Source: Dimargaris cristalligena (taxonomy: Eukaryota; Kickxellomycota; Dimargaritomycetes; Dimargaritales; Dimargaritaceae). Taken from it: a stretch of DNA of 46,018 nucleotides. The DNA lies in assembly GCA_027576995.1 (NCBI GenBank), contig JANBQC010000182.1:1-46018 (forward strand). Reading direction: 5' to 3'. The notes under the pieces were generated by a model. The model did no database searches and was not told where the DNA came from. It was given only the letters and a program-made list of their open reading frames with translations. This document shows, piece by piece, positions 21,095-32,623 of this stretch (positions within the stretch are counted from its first letter, which is position 1; each line of letters opens with the position of its first letter). The position numbers were made by a program, and so were the translations under genes.

Positions 21095-23043
21095 ATGTCC
21101 CTCGAGGAGGAATTGCTCGCGGACCTCGAAGGTCTGGACGACTTCGAAGACAATGCGCCCAGTCTGAACGATGAGCCGACTGACGCTGACATGTCGGACG
21201 CCCGGACCGGTATACCGGTTGACGAGTCGGACGAAGCGCTCAATGTCACCGGCCACGCCCCCGACCGACAGCGCCCCACATTCACCCAGTTTATGAACAG
21301 CGCACGCTACCGCCGGGTTCTGGAGGAGGTCCAACGGGCCCTAGCCGTATCCTCCGCTGACCTGAACTCCAGGGACTCGACCACGTCCCTAGCCCCGGAA
21401 CAAGCACGGGCGTTCCAATACGCGAAGGAACAGACTCTGATTACGGAGGCCAATGCGCTCATTACTGATATGGACAGCGAAATCCAGAACGTTTACCAGT
21501 TCGTCCGCGACCACTACCAGCCGAAATTTCCCGGCCTGGACTCGCTCATTGCCGCGCCCATGGACTTTATCCGCGTCGTGCAGGCGATTGGTAATACCAT
21601 GGATATTACCAAAGTGAACCTGGAGAATATTTTAACCCCGTCCATGGTCATGGTCGTGACCGTCTCTGCCACTACGGCCAAGGGCGTTTCGTTACCCGAG
21701 GCGGAACTCCAGCGGGTCAGGGAGGCCTGTGACATGGCATTGGCCCTGGACGCCGCGCGGTCGACCATCGTGAGCTACATTGAATCGCGGCTCAACGCGA
21801 TTGCCCCGAACTTATCGGCCGTCATTGGTACGGCCACGGCGGCCAAATTATTGGCCATGACGGGGGGTCTGGCGGGTCTCTGCCGCCTCCCAGCGTCCAC
21901 CGTTATGGTGCTCGGCACCCGGCAACAACGGCTAGCCACGGGCATGTCGAAACTGAATAACCACGCCAAGGCGGGCCATATCTACCACTCCCCGGAAGTA
22001 CAGAGTATCCCCACTGATTTGCGTATCAAGGCCCTGCGTATGTTGTCGGCCAAGGCCGTGTTGGCCGCCCGGATCGACTTGAACCACAGCTACCTCGACG
22101 GTGAAATGGGCCGGCGCATGCGGGAGGATGTTGACGGAAAAATTAAAGTATTGCGGGAACCCCCACCCTCTAAGAAAGTCAAACCATTGCCGGCCCCCCT
22201 CGAAGCCCCCAAGAAACGCCGGGGCGGTCGACGGTAAGTTACCCTATACTCTTACTGAAATGGCTATAGTCGATTTGAACGGACTCTATTCGGGTATTAT
22301 CGGTTTGATACAGAAGGCTCCTAGTGGCTTATTCTTTCCTTTACCCACACACATGGATATATCATCTAATCATCCTATTTCCGACTGTTTTTATTTTTTT
22401 ATCCGTCTGTTTGAATTATTCCGACATTCTAGAGCGCGCCGAGAAAAGGACTCACGGGCCATGTCTGAACTTCGTAAACAACAGAATCGCCTAGCCTTTG
22501 GTGAAACTGAGCAGGAGATGGACTACGTTGACGAGGAGTCCGTTGGACTGGGTATGATTGGCCAAAACTCCAATCGGGCTCGAATTGCCGTACCCGCCCC
22601 TCAGAGCAAAGGCAAGTTACTATCATCATCACTGCAAATACACCCCATTGTTATATTATTATTCACCAAGTACATTTGTCTGGATTTAGTTCTTGGGAAA
22701 CTGTGCCAACTCGTGATTTCCCAGGATATCAACCTGGCCTAAATTTATTATTATTATGATTACACACTGACATCCCGTAAACAACCCCTCCCTACCGAAC
22801 GTACTCCAATTTTATATCACTTTAATAGGTCCCGCCAATTTACCGAAACGGTACCGCCATCTGAACGGCATCGCAACATCTGCCGCGGCCAATGGCCTGG
22901 CCACTTCCGGGTGGACCACTAGTCTAGCGGGCCAGTCCGGTCAGGGAGGTGGGCCACTGGTACTGAATCCCCAAAGTGGTAGTCGACCAACGGACCCCGA
23001 GGATCGTTATTTTGCTTCATCCCGTAGTGTAATCCCCAAATAA
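21095..23043 (+). CDS. PRP31: PRP31, U4/U6 snRNP splicing factor
   Basis: Three exons (21095-22233, 22433-22611, 22829-23043) encode 510 residues; human PRPF31 is of similar length. The protein binds the 15.5K-U4 snRNA complex and bridges to U5 for tri-snRNP assembly. Residues 1-60 are acidic. A NOSIC domain lies at about 120-175 (MDSEIQNVYQFVRDHYQPKFPGL, QAIGN), and the Nop domain at about 235-355 (IAPNLSAVIGTATAAKLLAMTGGL, LPASTVMVLG). A basic KKRRGGRR patch spans the first junction. Exon 2 carries ELRKQQNRLAFGE, the start of the Prp31 C-terminal region, and exon 3 the GLATSGWTTSL-like tail. Intron 2 has a GC donor (GCAAGT at 22612); only this choice keeps the reading frame. AATAAA is at 23090-23095. 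Confidence 0.94.
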
Positions 23044-23746
23044 GTTGAGGGACCCTGCCATCTATTATGTATAATGTACTGCTTTTTTAAATAAAAGCCC
23101 GTCCCTTGGCCCGTTGTTCTAATATTAAATTCAAATTGTAGGGTGATTGTCAACAATTCTTAACGTTGATTTTCCAGGGTAAACTGCTCAGCTCTACTGC
23201 GATATATTTTTGCATTCTTCAACAATGATCAGCAGACACCCATCAAAGGTGAATAAAATACTGGTTTTATTGCTATAGTAGTGAAATTGAGTAACTAATA
23301 TGTACGTTTTAGTAACTAAGAAAAAGGATTAAAACGCGGGGAAAAAAAGGAAAACACCTATAAAAAAGAGTAGGTAAAAGAGTAGGTATACGATTAGGTC
23401 TATTATTATTTATAAACCATGCGAATTCGGGAATGTGAAAGGACGGGTATGGAGGAATGGCTGTTTTAACAGGGAAATGAGGCATAATGATCCGACTTGT
23501 TTTGCTGTGATATATATATTTTTTTGAAAGTATGGTCCAGTGAAAATATCCATTATCGGAACAAAATTGTCCTGCCACGATAAATGGCATTAGTTGGGCG
23601 ATGCCGGGGAGGATGGTGTAAATATGGGGAAGCAATACATGGGTAGGAGAAAGCTATCCATTCCTACGGAAATAATTTTTAAAAAACAGGAACATTTCGA
23701 CATCGGCCGATTACACCAAGTATATCCATGGGGGGTTGCCTAGAAT
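23044..23746. other. Convergent 3' spacer of PRP31 and GAR1
   Basis: AT-rich, with the PRP31 polyadenylation signal at 23090-23095. A 108-codon minus-strand ORF (23309-23635) is rich in aromatic residues, has no motif and lies in the probable GAR1 3' flank, so I do not call it a gene. Confidence 0.45.
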
Positions 23747-24741
23747 TTAGTAACGGCTATGTCCACCACCGAAACCGCCACGGGAACCACCGCGATCTCC
23801 ACCGAACCCACCACGGGAGCCACCGCGATCTCCGCCGAAACCACCACGACCACCGCCGCGACCTCCACCGAAACCACCACGACCGCCACGGTCTCCACCG
23901 AAACCACCCCGGCCGCCGCCGCGACCGCCACGGTCACCGCCGAAACCACCCCGGCCGCCACGACCACCCCGACCACCGCGGTCGCCACCGAAACCGCCTC
24001 CCCGGGGACCTCCGCGTCCACCCCGACCACCGGCGCCGGCCTTCTTCACCCGGTCCTGGGACACGGGCTTGGGCAGGAACCGCTCCAGGGGCAGCAGCCG
24101 ATCGGGAGCAATGAACACGCTGTCGTTGGATTTGAACGAAGTAGCGGCCAATCCTTCGGCGGGCTTGACGGTGAAGTGCACTTCAGTGATGGGACCCAGA
24201 ATTTCGTCGACTTTGCCAATCAGCGTCTTGTCTTCGAGGTAGACGGGGGCGTTGAAGTAAGGGACGTGAGTGTTGGTGGATTTGTACACCATCTCGCCTT
24301 CGCAGGCGTGTTTGAAGCTGCCCAGTTCGACGACGCTTTCGGGAGGGCCTTGATCGAAGGAGCGACCACCATAACCGCCACGGCCTATATGAAGATCAGG
24401 GGATAATAAAACAATATATATATATATATATAAAGGCATTGGGTATTAGATAACCGGTTGATTAAAGCACATAATTGGAGGTGAGGAGGGGGGATCACTT
24501 GGGAAAATAATCGCATTTTTCGGGAATAAACCCAAAAAGACAAAGTGCCCAGAATGATGCCGAATTACCGGACACATATCGCACAATATAAACCGGAATA
24601 CTTACCACCACGTCCACCGCCACGACCACCACGGTCACCACCGAAGCCGCCACGTCCGCCACCGCGACCACCACGGTCACCGCCGAAACCACCACGGCTA
24701 CCGCCGCGACCACCACCTCTGCTGAAGCCACCACGATTCAT
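23747..24741 (-). CDS. GAR1: GAR1, H/ACA ribonucleoprotein core subunit
   Basis: Two exons (24741-24606 and 24384-23747) encode 257 residues; GTAAG donor, 221-base intron, one base carried over. GAR1 is a nucleolar partner of the pseudouridine synthase Cbf5 (dyskerin) and controls its thumb loop. The central Gar1 domain lies at about residues 55-155 with [40 protein letters not shown] and [13 protein letters not shown]. It is flanked on both sides by [12 protein letters not shown] repeats (residues 1-52 and about 163-257), as in yeast and human GAR1. The intron falls inside the N-terminal RGG tract, so the first exon is almost pure Gly/Arg repeat. The repetitive codons make the region look like a DNA repeat array, but it is coding. 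Confidence 0.95.
24414..24432. repeat. AT microsatellite in the GAR1 intron
   Basis: Alternating A/T run close to the 3' end of the intron on the coding strand. It may vary between isolates and could affect the branch region. Confidence 0.75.
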
Positions 24742-25971
24742 TGTGAAAGAGAGAGAGTGAGGGTTTGGGGGAGGTTAAAAAAACACAGAAGAGTACACTA
24801 CAGTTGGATCGAGGAACTGTATTAGAGTCAATAGTTCGAATTCACACAGGCGAATCTGAATGGGTCTAGCCGTGAATAAGGCAATTAAACAAGAGGCGGG
24901 CTAATATTGGAGAAGTTCATACAAAAGAGGTCCTTGTAAAAAAAACTATCGTAGAGAGTGTGTGTGCGCGGTCTACAGTAGAGTGTGCGTCTGAATATAG
25001 TCTCCACCTTAATCCAAGTCCTATTTTCCTAGCAATCCGCCCGAGCAACGCCTACAGTAGTTTACTACGACTACGAGACGCATAGTAGTGACCTAGCAAA
25101 AAAAAATTAACCATTTTGACTGCCATTACGGGGCTTCTGCATACTAGGATAGCTGCTTTTCCCTAAGCGAAAGTAAGTCTCCTTACCTTTTCATCAACCA
25201 AGCCGGCTTCGAAAAAAAACCAGCCACCGCAAAAAAAGCCGTACTGGGCGGGCAATTAATAGTCACGTGATGGAAAGACCCGGTTCATCTCACTCATCCT
25301 GGTTACCCTTGACCACTCCCCCTCTCCTCTTTCGCCCAGGCACGGCGGCGGTTGTTAAAGGCGGGCGGTGCAAAAATCCTACCAGCGTAACAAAACGATC
25401 AATCGGCACTTTCATATTCGGCAGTCACTACTGCTACTATCGACTCCACATCCTACTGTGCCTATATAAGAATATTACTTGGAATATAAGGGATACCTTT
25501 CGCTCATACTATACCCCCGCGTGCTTTCCTTTTTTGACTATTCCAATATTATGCTACCGTTGCCGAGTAGTAGAGTATACAGGTCTATACATAGACCAAC
25601 TATCAGCCATAATAAACCCCGAAATCCAAATAGCCGGGCCAGTCAGGTATGTCACATCGGCAGTGAAATTTGATGGTGAAATATTATATATATTAAGTAC
25701 AAAGGGGGTGTGCAGTTCTCAGGAAATGGGTGCACTAGTTTCAATCGAATAGCGGAATTTCCATCGACCGGTGTGTGGTAAGCACGGAATAATGTCACTA
25801 CTCGCAACTACATACTATTAAGCCGAATGCTGGGCTCCCCCGGCCGAAAAAGAGGATACAAAGGCATCAGATAAAAGGCACAAGGTAAAGTAAAAAAAGA
25901 GCTGCTGAAACAGCCGAACCGACCGTGTTTGGTAGGTGGGTTTCCACCTTACCCCTCTCCTCCCACCCACT
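24742..25971. other. GAR1 upstream and TAF10 downstream spacer
   Basis: Contains a GTCACGTGAT site (25262-25271), 521 bases upstream of GAR1. A 160-codon plus-strand ORF at 25270-25752 has an ATG and is open, but shows no motif or domain. One or two ORFs this long are expected by chance in 46 kb, so I leave it uncalled. Confidence 0.4.
25262..25271. promoter_or_regulatory. GTCACGTGAT site upstream of GAR1
   Basis: A palindromic TCACGTGA core in the GAR1 promoter, like that before RPS18. Both genes serve ribosome biogenesis, which would suit a shared bHLH/Cbf1-type regulator. This is inference. Confidence 0.35.
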
Positions 25972-26451
25972 CTACGAATAGTATTCGGGTTTACGGACAT
26001 TCACGCCGTACTCTTGAAGGGCCTGGGAGAGGTCGTCCATGGTTAGTAGGGATCGCCGATCCTTCTGGGTATATTTGCGTTCCTTATTATTCAATTGGTG
26101 CACCCGGCTGTACTGGAAGGCATCGGTCACGACATCCGAGATGAATTTCTGGGCAACGAGGGCCAGGAGTCGCTTGATGCGCACGTCGTCGCATTCGAAA
26201 CCAGTGCGGGCTAGATAGTATTCGGTGACCGCATCGGGAATGAGGGGCTGGTGGTCGTCCATGGCGAGGAGAAACTCGGCGAGGGTTTTCTCCTTCTCGG
26301 CTTGGGCGGGACTGGGTTGGGCCGCCGCCTGTTGGGGGGCAGAATCGGTGGCGAGGGGTGCGGGTTGGGAGGCGGGAGCCGTGGCCTGGGTCGACGCTGC
26401 GGTGGTAGGGGCTGTCGAACCGATCGACGAAGTGGGTGGTGGGTCACTCAT
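25972..26451 (-). CDS. TAF10: TAF10, shared subunit of TFIID and SAGA
   Basis: An intronless gene of 159 residues. TAF10 is a histone-fold protein pairing with TAF3 or TAF8 in TFIID and with SPT7 in SAGA. Residues 1-52 are a Pro, Ala, Thr and Gln-rich disordered tail. The TFIID_30kDa domain spans about 53-155, with LAEFLLAMDDHQPLIPDAV, EYYLARTGFECDDVRIKRLL, ALVAQKFISDVVTDAFQYSR and LTMDDLSQALQEYGVNVRKP near the C terminus. The length is typical for the compact fungal form. It is divergent from ATG5 across 887 bases. Confidence 0.95.
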   Translation of the reverse strand: MSDPPPTSSIGSTAPTTAASTQATAPASQPAPLATDSAPQQAAAQPSPAQAEKEKTLAEFLLAMDDHQPLIPDAVTEYYLARTGFECDDVRIKRLLALVAQKFISDVVTDAFQYSRVHQLNNKERKYTQKDRRSLLTMDDLSQALQEYGVNVRKPEYYS

Positions 26452-27338
26452 GGTAACGGAATGAGCACTTAAAAAAAGGAATATAAAGTCGACGTATAAT
26501 GGAGCAGTGGAAAACAGGGGAAGAAACTAAAGTGGGGAATGCAATTAAAACAATGGAGACAAACAGCAAAGGGTCACTCTGAAGGCAAAACCCGTCTAGC
26601 CAAGGCCCCATTAGATGGCCTAAAGTGTGTAATACCTATAAGAAGGGGCTCCGCTTCTTTATTATGGAGGCCACAGATTTAGGCTGTCGGGTTCCATGGC
26701 ATGGCATGGATTGCTGCTAGATAAGTTTTATTCTCTACAGTATTTTTGGAGATTGGCGCGTAGGAAGGGCTCCAGCACTTGGACCAGGCATAATAGCTTG
26801 GTTGTACTAGTGGAGCAGGTTGATTTTAAGAGTGAGTCCACTTAGTTGAGGAGCAGCAGCTATATAGCCACAGCCACACAACGACGTATGTGTAGGAGGA
26901 AGGACAAAGTCAGCGCTGTTTTATTATTGTTATGGTGAGTATGCAGTCCTTTTCTAGTCTATGCCGCTCTCTTGTATGCGCATATATTCCTGTCTAGTCT
27001 TGGCCCCCACAAGCTCTGCCTGTATGCGTGTGTCTGTGTCTCCCTTCTCTCGCTTTCCCTCTCCGTCTCTCTCTCTCTCTCTCTCTCTTTCTTTCTCTAT
27101 CAACCACCCCTATACTCCACTCTGTTTTGCCGTCAGCTGTGCTTCTTTCGGGGCCGACATACCCCGCCATAGGCCCCGACCCTTCCTCTACCCCATTCAC
27201 ATACGCCGCCCCTTACCCGGGCTCAACTGCCGACGCTAGCCTGAGCCAGACTCGCTTAACCCCCTCCTCCTTCCCCCCTCGGTCCATTTGTTAGCCCAAT
27301 TCCAGTCCACCACCACTTCCACAACCTCCCCCGACAAA
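26452..27338. promoter_or_regulatory. Divergent promoter region of TAF10 and ATG5
   Basis: This spacer carries a CT tract at 27066-27088 and further pyrimidine-rich sequence up to the ATG5 start, probably in the leader or core promoter. No TATA box close to either ATG and no other gene was recognised. Confidence 0.45.
27066..27088 (+). repeat. CT dinucleotide tract in the ATG5 promoter
   Basis: About eleven CT units starting 273 bases upstream of the ATG5 start. CT tracts are common near fungal transcription starts. Confidence 0.7.
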
Positions 27339-28912
27339 ATGCCCCGGAAACCCGCCGATGAGGACCATTTCCGCAAGCTGGTCTGGAATGGCCGCCTCCC
27401 AATCCAGGTATCCCTGGCCGCATCTGACTTTGAGTTTCTCTTGGGCAATTCCTCTGCCACCGCTCACAGCTACTATGTAAGTCAAAGGGGCGGTCAATAG
27501 CTCCCCCGGCCGAATGCAGCAGCTGACCTCGGCCTTCCTTCCATTCCCCGGAGGGGCTGGTTCCCCTTCAGCAGGGTTCTTAACGGCCTGAACATACCTG
27601 GGAACGGCACTTTCACAGTGAGCCAGCCCAGCTCAAAGAGACCCGTGTGTATGCAGGCCGTGCGTTGGATTAGCGTGGATGGGGCACTCCGGCAGGCTTC
27701 TATCTTATACCGACCGGCCCATTGGCCAGGCCTGATCCTCTCTATCCGAGCCAACGGAAAGCGAATTGCTTCATAATAATAGTGGGCATATGCGCGGCTG
27801 GCCATATACACGGTGCTGCTTCTTTATACCGCCTAAACTCTCATACTCACATGCCTGTGTTCCCCGCCCCCCATTACACCTATTGCTGTATCACCCTATT
27901 TAACGCCCGAACTGTTTATACCACATCCCCCCACCTTTATCTTTTATCGCTTAGATCATGGCCCAGCGCTGTACTTATTTATCTTTGATAACCGACGAAG
28001 TCCGGCGGTGGCTAGAAAGCCTTGACCGACGCCCTTCGTCGTCCGAACCAGTCTCAGCCCTCCCTTCGGCTCAAATATGGTATTCTTACAATGGGACTCC
28101 TCTTAAATGGCATTATCCAATTGGTCTTTTATATGATCTTCTAGCCGAGCCTAATTCCACCACCGATCCCCCTCTCGTTAACGGACGGGATAAGCGAATT
28201 CGGACGGCGCCCCTACCGTGGACCATCGAGGTGCATGTCCGCCAATTCCCCACTGATCAGCTTTTGCGCACCCCTACCGTGACCAATACCCACCAGTATT
28301 TCATATCCCAATTTAAAGAGTCGGAGTTCATGCGCGCGGGCTCGGCTAAACGCGTGATGAATTTAGCCAAAGAGGAGCAGGACACATTATGGAGCAGTTT
28401 ACTAGGTGCCGATTTCGACGGCTTTTGGAATATAAACCGTGCTTTAATGGTCGGTGATAAGAAGGCTATGCCCCGTCACATCGCGGTCCGGCTATATATC
28501 CAAGGGGACGGCGCTGTTATCCAAGTCCCAATCGCCATGCAGGATTTTGGTAAGTTGGCTGGGCTAACCCCGCGGCCATTCTACATCATACATTAAGCTG
28601 ACCTCTAAACCTTACGTTACATTATATACTAAAACCTAATTATCTTTATATATATATATATTTGTTTTTGATAAAAATAACAACCCTACAGGTCCCCGAT
28701 TAACACTGGGCGACGCTGTCAATTACATGCTGGACCCGGCCCAATTCTCAATCGGCATAGGTCCGACCCTGCGGCCCGAGGGTTCGTATACTTTGGACGA
28801 TCCCTATATTGTGGTCAACCACGGCATCGCCATTAGCCTAGCCACCCCTCTGCTGTGGCTGTACCGAAATATGGCCTACCCCGACAATTTCTTGCATTTG
28901 GTACTTTTGTAA
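27339..28912 (+). CDS. ATG5: ATG5, autophagy protein conjugated to ATG12
   Basis: Three exons (27339-27476, 27955-28549, 28692-28912) encode 317 residues. ATG5 joins covalently to ATG12 and with ATG16 forms the E3-like complex that lipidates ATG8 on the phagophore. Exon 1 has the N-terminal signature VWNGRLPIQVSLAASD of the first ubiquitin-like fold. Exon 2 continues with SYYIMAQRCTYLSLITDEVR, then PIGLLYD and PWTIEVHVRQFP. The acceptor Lys for ATG12 is best placed at K167 in SQFKESEFMRAGS. MNLAKEEQDTLWSSLLGADF and FWNINRALM follow, as in other ATG5 proteins. Exon 3 completes the second ubiquitin-like fold (TLGDAVNYMLDP, VVNHGIAISLATPLLWLYRN). Phases agree at both junctions. A long AT run lies in intron 2. 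Confidence 0.93.
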
Positions 28913-29891
28913 TTATATTGCTATAGACACGTACATTTATAATACCCATATATATTATTTATTCCTTGCTATTTTGTCTTCTTTGCGCCTTACCTTCCCC
29001 CCTTTTTTTGGTAACATCTACTAATAGCATAGGCAACGCATAAAATTCAAGATGCTAGATCAAGTGTAATTCGATCGAGACTGTAGCTAGCTGGTGTTGG
29101 GCTTCTGGTAGGTCATTAGGATCTTTAGATCAGGGAGTTTGGTATTAATGAGGTCCTTGTTTAGTAGAGTTTGCAATAGTTCATATAAGAGGAATTCGGC
29201 ACAACCGGATCTTATTTTGTATGGAATAGTTCTGTAATTAGTAGAGTCTGGCTTTTCGAGTGGGTGCTTCTTTGTACGGCTAGTCTAATCAATTCCCATA
29301 TAGAAATGTTGTTTGGAGTATAGGGATACTATAGCGCTCCAATTTCAATTTCGACTCTGATATTGTCCTTTGAGGATACTAGACCTGGGTTTATATTTAT
29401 TTAATACCTGTTGAGGTGCGGTATGCTAGTCTGTTCAAATATTGCCAGCCAGCTGCCTCTCCTATTGGAATTGCTAGTCTAGGAGAAAGGGAATACATAG
29501 TTTCCTAGGACTGCTGATTAATAGTCCCACCTGAAAATGGACCACATACCAGTTTACCCAAGACGCTTACAGCGCCTTTGGCTATCCAGCCAACCAACCA
29601 CAGTAGCCTTCGTGAACCTACTAGGACTTTGTGGTTCCACTCGGCATGTGGTTGAATCTCTCTCCTTACTGCCCTTCCACCCTCCCTTTGAACTCACCTC
29701 CCATAGCATCGCCTCCTTGCCTAGTTTAATCTCCATTCCCTTTTTTCTTCTGTTTCCTTCTCCCTGTGAACACCTGCTAATACATCCCTTACTTTACTCT
29801 CATCCATTCCCAGTTCCTTTCCATATACCGCCGGTCCTTTCATCCCGCCTCACCCTTTCCCTTCCCGCGCGAATTTCTAACCTTACTCATC
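28913..29891. other. Spacer between ATG5 and RPN5
   Basis: AT-rich up to about 29530, then pyrimidine-rich on the plus strand up to the RPN5 start. The ORF at 29537-29899 is low-complexity Leu, Ser and Pro from that CT-rich leader and is not called. Nothing else was recognised. Confidence 0.5.
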
Positions 29892-31978
29892 ATGGATGAC
29901 GAAAGAATGCTGAAGATGGAACACGACTACAAGGAGGAAGTCGATGCTCTCCTTCCAATCACCGAGAACTTGGCCCAGGTAAATAATAGGCACAGCCCAG
30001 TGGGTTGGTGGGACATTCAAGGCGAGCGTGCACCATTCACTACTCCGACGGATATGGGATGTCCCCCCCACCACTCTGTGATGACAGTCGAGTGGGGTTT
30101 TATACGGGGTTCCCTTCCCTTCCAACTACTTCGGCGGGGAGAAGAGAGAGTGCCGATACCCGCCTTGCTTCGCCATTCCTGTTATTGCTTCGCGGTCTTG
30201 GCCTCGAGCCATGCGGACATGCTGCCAACCAAGACCTGATTGCCCCGTCAATATGTTTGTTATTCAGCGTTTAATTTACATGTCCCTATAAACCATCTCT
30301 ATCCTTAAACTATTATCGTCTTTTTCCAGAATGGTCGGCTCCAGGACGCCATCAACCAGCTCCTTGGTCTTGAGAAACAGACCCGAAACGTAAGTATATA
30401 GATACCCACTAACCCTGTACCTTTCCCTCCCCTGTGTTTGGCACCTCTTATATCGGCCCCAAACCCCAATATACAGTACCCACTAACCGATTTGATTATA
30501 TTATCATTTTTTACTTTTAATTTGGGGGGATCTATTCGATTTCGATAATTACGTTTCTGACACGGACCCTACATAGGCATCAGATGTCAACTCGACAGCC
30601 CGGTTACTGGTGGCCATCGTGCGCCTCTGCTTCGAGGCCAAGGAGTGGAAGTTGATCAACGACTACGTGACTCTGTTGTCTAAGAAGCACGGTCAATTGA
30701 AGCGGGCTATTGGCGCCATGGTCGAGGAGGCCATGACCTTCCTGGATCAGACTCCCTCTCTAGAAGCCAAGCTAGAACTGATCGACTCTCTGCGCGCTGT
30801 GACCGAGGGCAAGGTTAGTATAAATATAAATGTATACTCGTGTATTTTCCATACTTTTGTCCTGCAATTATAATTGCATTCAATGGTCAATCACCTCGCA
30901 CTACTTCATTTTTATGTTGATTCCACCGGATATCTTTCCTACAATTTACGTTTTATCTCTCCACCATCTAATCATTACACTCTCATTTACTCCCCATCCC
31001 ATCATCCTATGTGTACTCTAGATGTTCGTCGAACGGGAGCGGGCCCGTCTCACCAGAATGCTCTCCAAGATTCGCGAGGACGAAGGCAAGATTGCCGAGG
31101 CGGCCGACATTCTCCAGGAGCTGCAAGTGGAGACCTTCGGCTCGATGGATAAGCGTGAAAAGACGGACTTTATCCTCGAGCAGGTGCGCCTCTGCCTTGC
31201 CAAGAAGGACTACATCCGGGCCGGTATCATCAGCCGTAAAGTGAGCACCAAATTCTTCTCCGAACCCGAGCAACAGGATCTCAAGCTCCGCTACTACCGT
31301 CTAATGATCGAGATCGCCTCGCACGACGAAGACTTTCTGGCTGTGTGTAAATACTACCGGGAGATCTTCGACACCCCTAGTATTCAGGCTGATGAGGCCC
31401 AGTGGCGCGAGATCCTGCAGAACGTCGTATCGTACATTGCTCTGGCCCCCTACAACCACGAACAGTCCGATTTGATCCACCGTATCGCCATAGAACCCCA
31501 ATTGACCAAGCTACCCCTCTACAAGCAGCTGATCAAGAACTTCACGACCGACGAGCTGATGCGTTGGTCACGGATTATGGAAGTCTACGGCACCACCCTG
31601 TCCCAAACCACGGTATTCCAGGCCAACACGGATATTGGCAAGCAAAACTGGGACAGTCTGCACAAGCGGGTGATTGAACACAACCTCCGCGTGATTGCGA
31701 AATACTACACCCGCGTCACCAGTGAGCGTCTGACCCAACTCCTCGATCTGCCCGCCGCCGACGTCGAAGAACACCTCTCCAAACTCGTGGTGTCCAAGAC
31801 GGTCTACGCCAAAATTGACCGCCCCGCCGGTTTGGTCAATTTCGTGGCCCCCCAGGACGGCAACGAGCGCCTCGATCAGTGGAGTACGAATGTGAACTCG
31901 CTCTTGTCGTTGGTGGACAAGACGACCCATTTGATTGCGAAGGAGGAAATGATTCACAAAATCTCCAAGGCAATGTAA
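29892..31978 (+). CDS. RPN5: RPN5, 26S proteasome lid subunit (PSMD12)
   Basis: Four exons (29892-29978, 30330-30389, 30577-30813, 31022-31978) with all three introns in phase 0 encode 446 residues, matching yeast Rpn5 in length. The protein is a PCI-domain scaffold of the proteasome regulatory particle lid. N-terminal helical repeats include NGRLQDAINQLLGLEKQTRN and RLLVAIVRLCFEAKEWKLIN. Exon 4 starts with Met and carries KIREDEGKIAEAADILQELQ, MDKREKTDFILEQVRLCL, YYRLMIEIASHDEDFLAVCK and YIALAPYNHEQSDLI. The PCI region near the end includes VIEHNLRVIAKYYTRVTSER and LDLPAADVEEHLSKLV, followed by the final helix. Exon 2 is only 60 bases. Donors are GTAAAT, GTAAGT and GTTAGT. It converges with ELP4. 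Confidence 0.96.
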
Positions 31979-32623
31979 GCGTTGAAGATGAGACGCGGGG
32001 GGAAGGGGAGGGAGAAAAGAGACCCATTCCGGTATGCGCCCAATCCATCTGCTTTTTGCTTCACCACTACGCTGGAGGTGGACTTTGATAAACGCCGAGA
32101 GATACATGGGGAAAGGAGTAGGGCCGATGTGGTCCTAGTATCCTCCCTTCAGCTTCTTTATTAGGTTTATGGTAGCATTTATCCTCGCTCGGCGCTTTCG
32201 TAAATGTTGACTGTAACCTAAGATGGACTCCGCCCTACTCTTGCCGTCCTCCACTCCATTTGCGCTTTTATTTTTATACTTCTAACCGCCCCGTCTTCTT
32301 GAAATCGATAAATTCTTGGTGGGCAGTGGCCATACCCCACTTCCCCCACCCTTCTTTTCATACCATTCGCACTTCAACTCTTTCAGAAGTCTATACGTAC
32401 ACTATAAACTCAGCGACTTCATTGTTTGTTTCACTTGGCAATATGGTATATTTTTTTTATAAACACGGATAAAGAGATAGAGGGGAGGGGGTGCGAAATG
32501 AATAGTCGAAATTCGAGCATAGTCACGCCATTATATATTTACTAAGCCCATTTGGATAGTGGGGGGGGGGAATCCCTGAGATATAAATGGAAAGGTAGCC
32601 GCCAGTTGGCATTAGAGTTGGGC
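31979..32623. other. Convergent 3' spacer of RPN5 and ELP4
   Basis: Holds both 3' untranslated regions. Small ORFs here are continuations or shadows of the neighbours; nothing else was recognised. Confidence 0.5.

Noticed and set aside
23759..24406. Tandem-repeat-like plus-strand ORF (Thr and Ala-rich) and apparent DNA repeat array
   Set aside because: It is the complement of the RGG-coding repeats of GAR1.
25270..25752. 160-codon ORF with ATG in the GAR1-TAF10 spacer
   Set aside because: No motif or protein-like pattern beyond its length; one or two such ORFs are expected by chance in 46 kb, and it overlaps the GAR1 promoter site.
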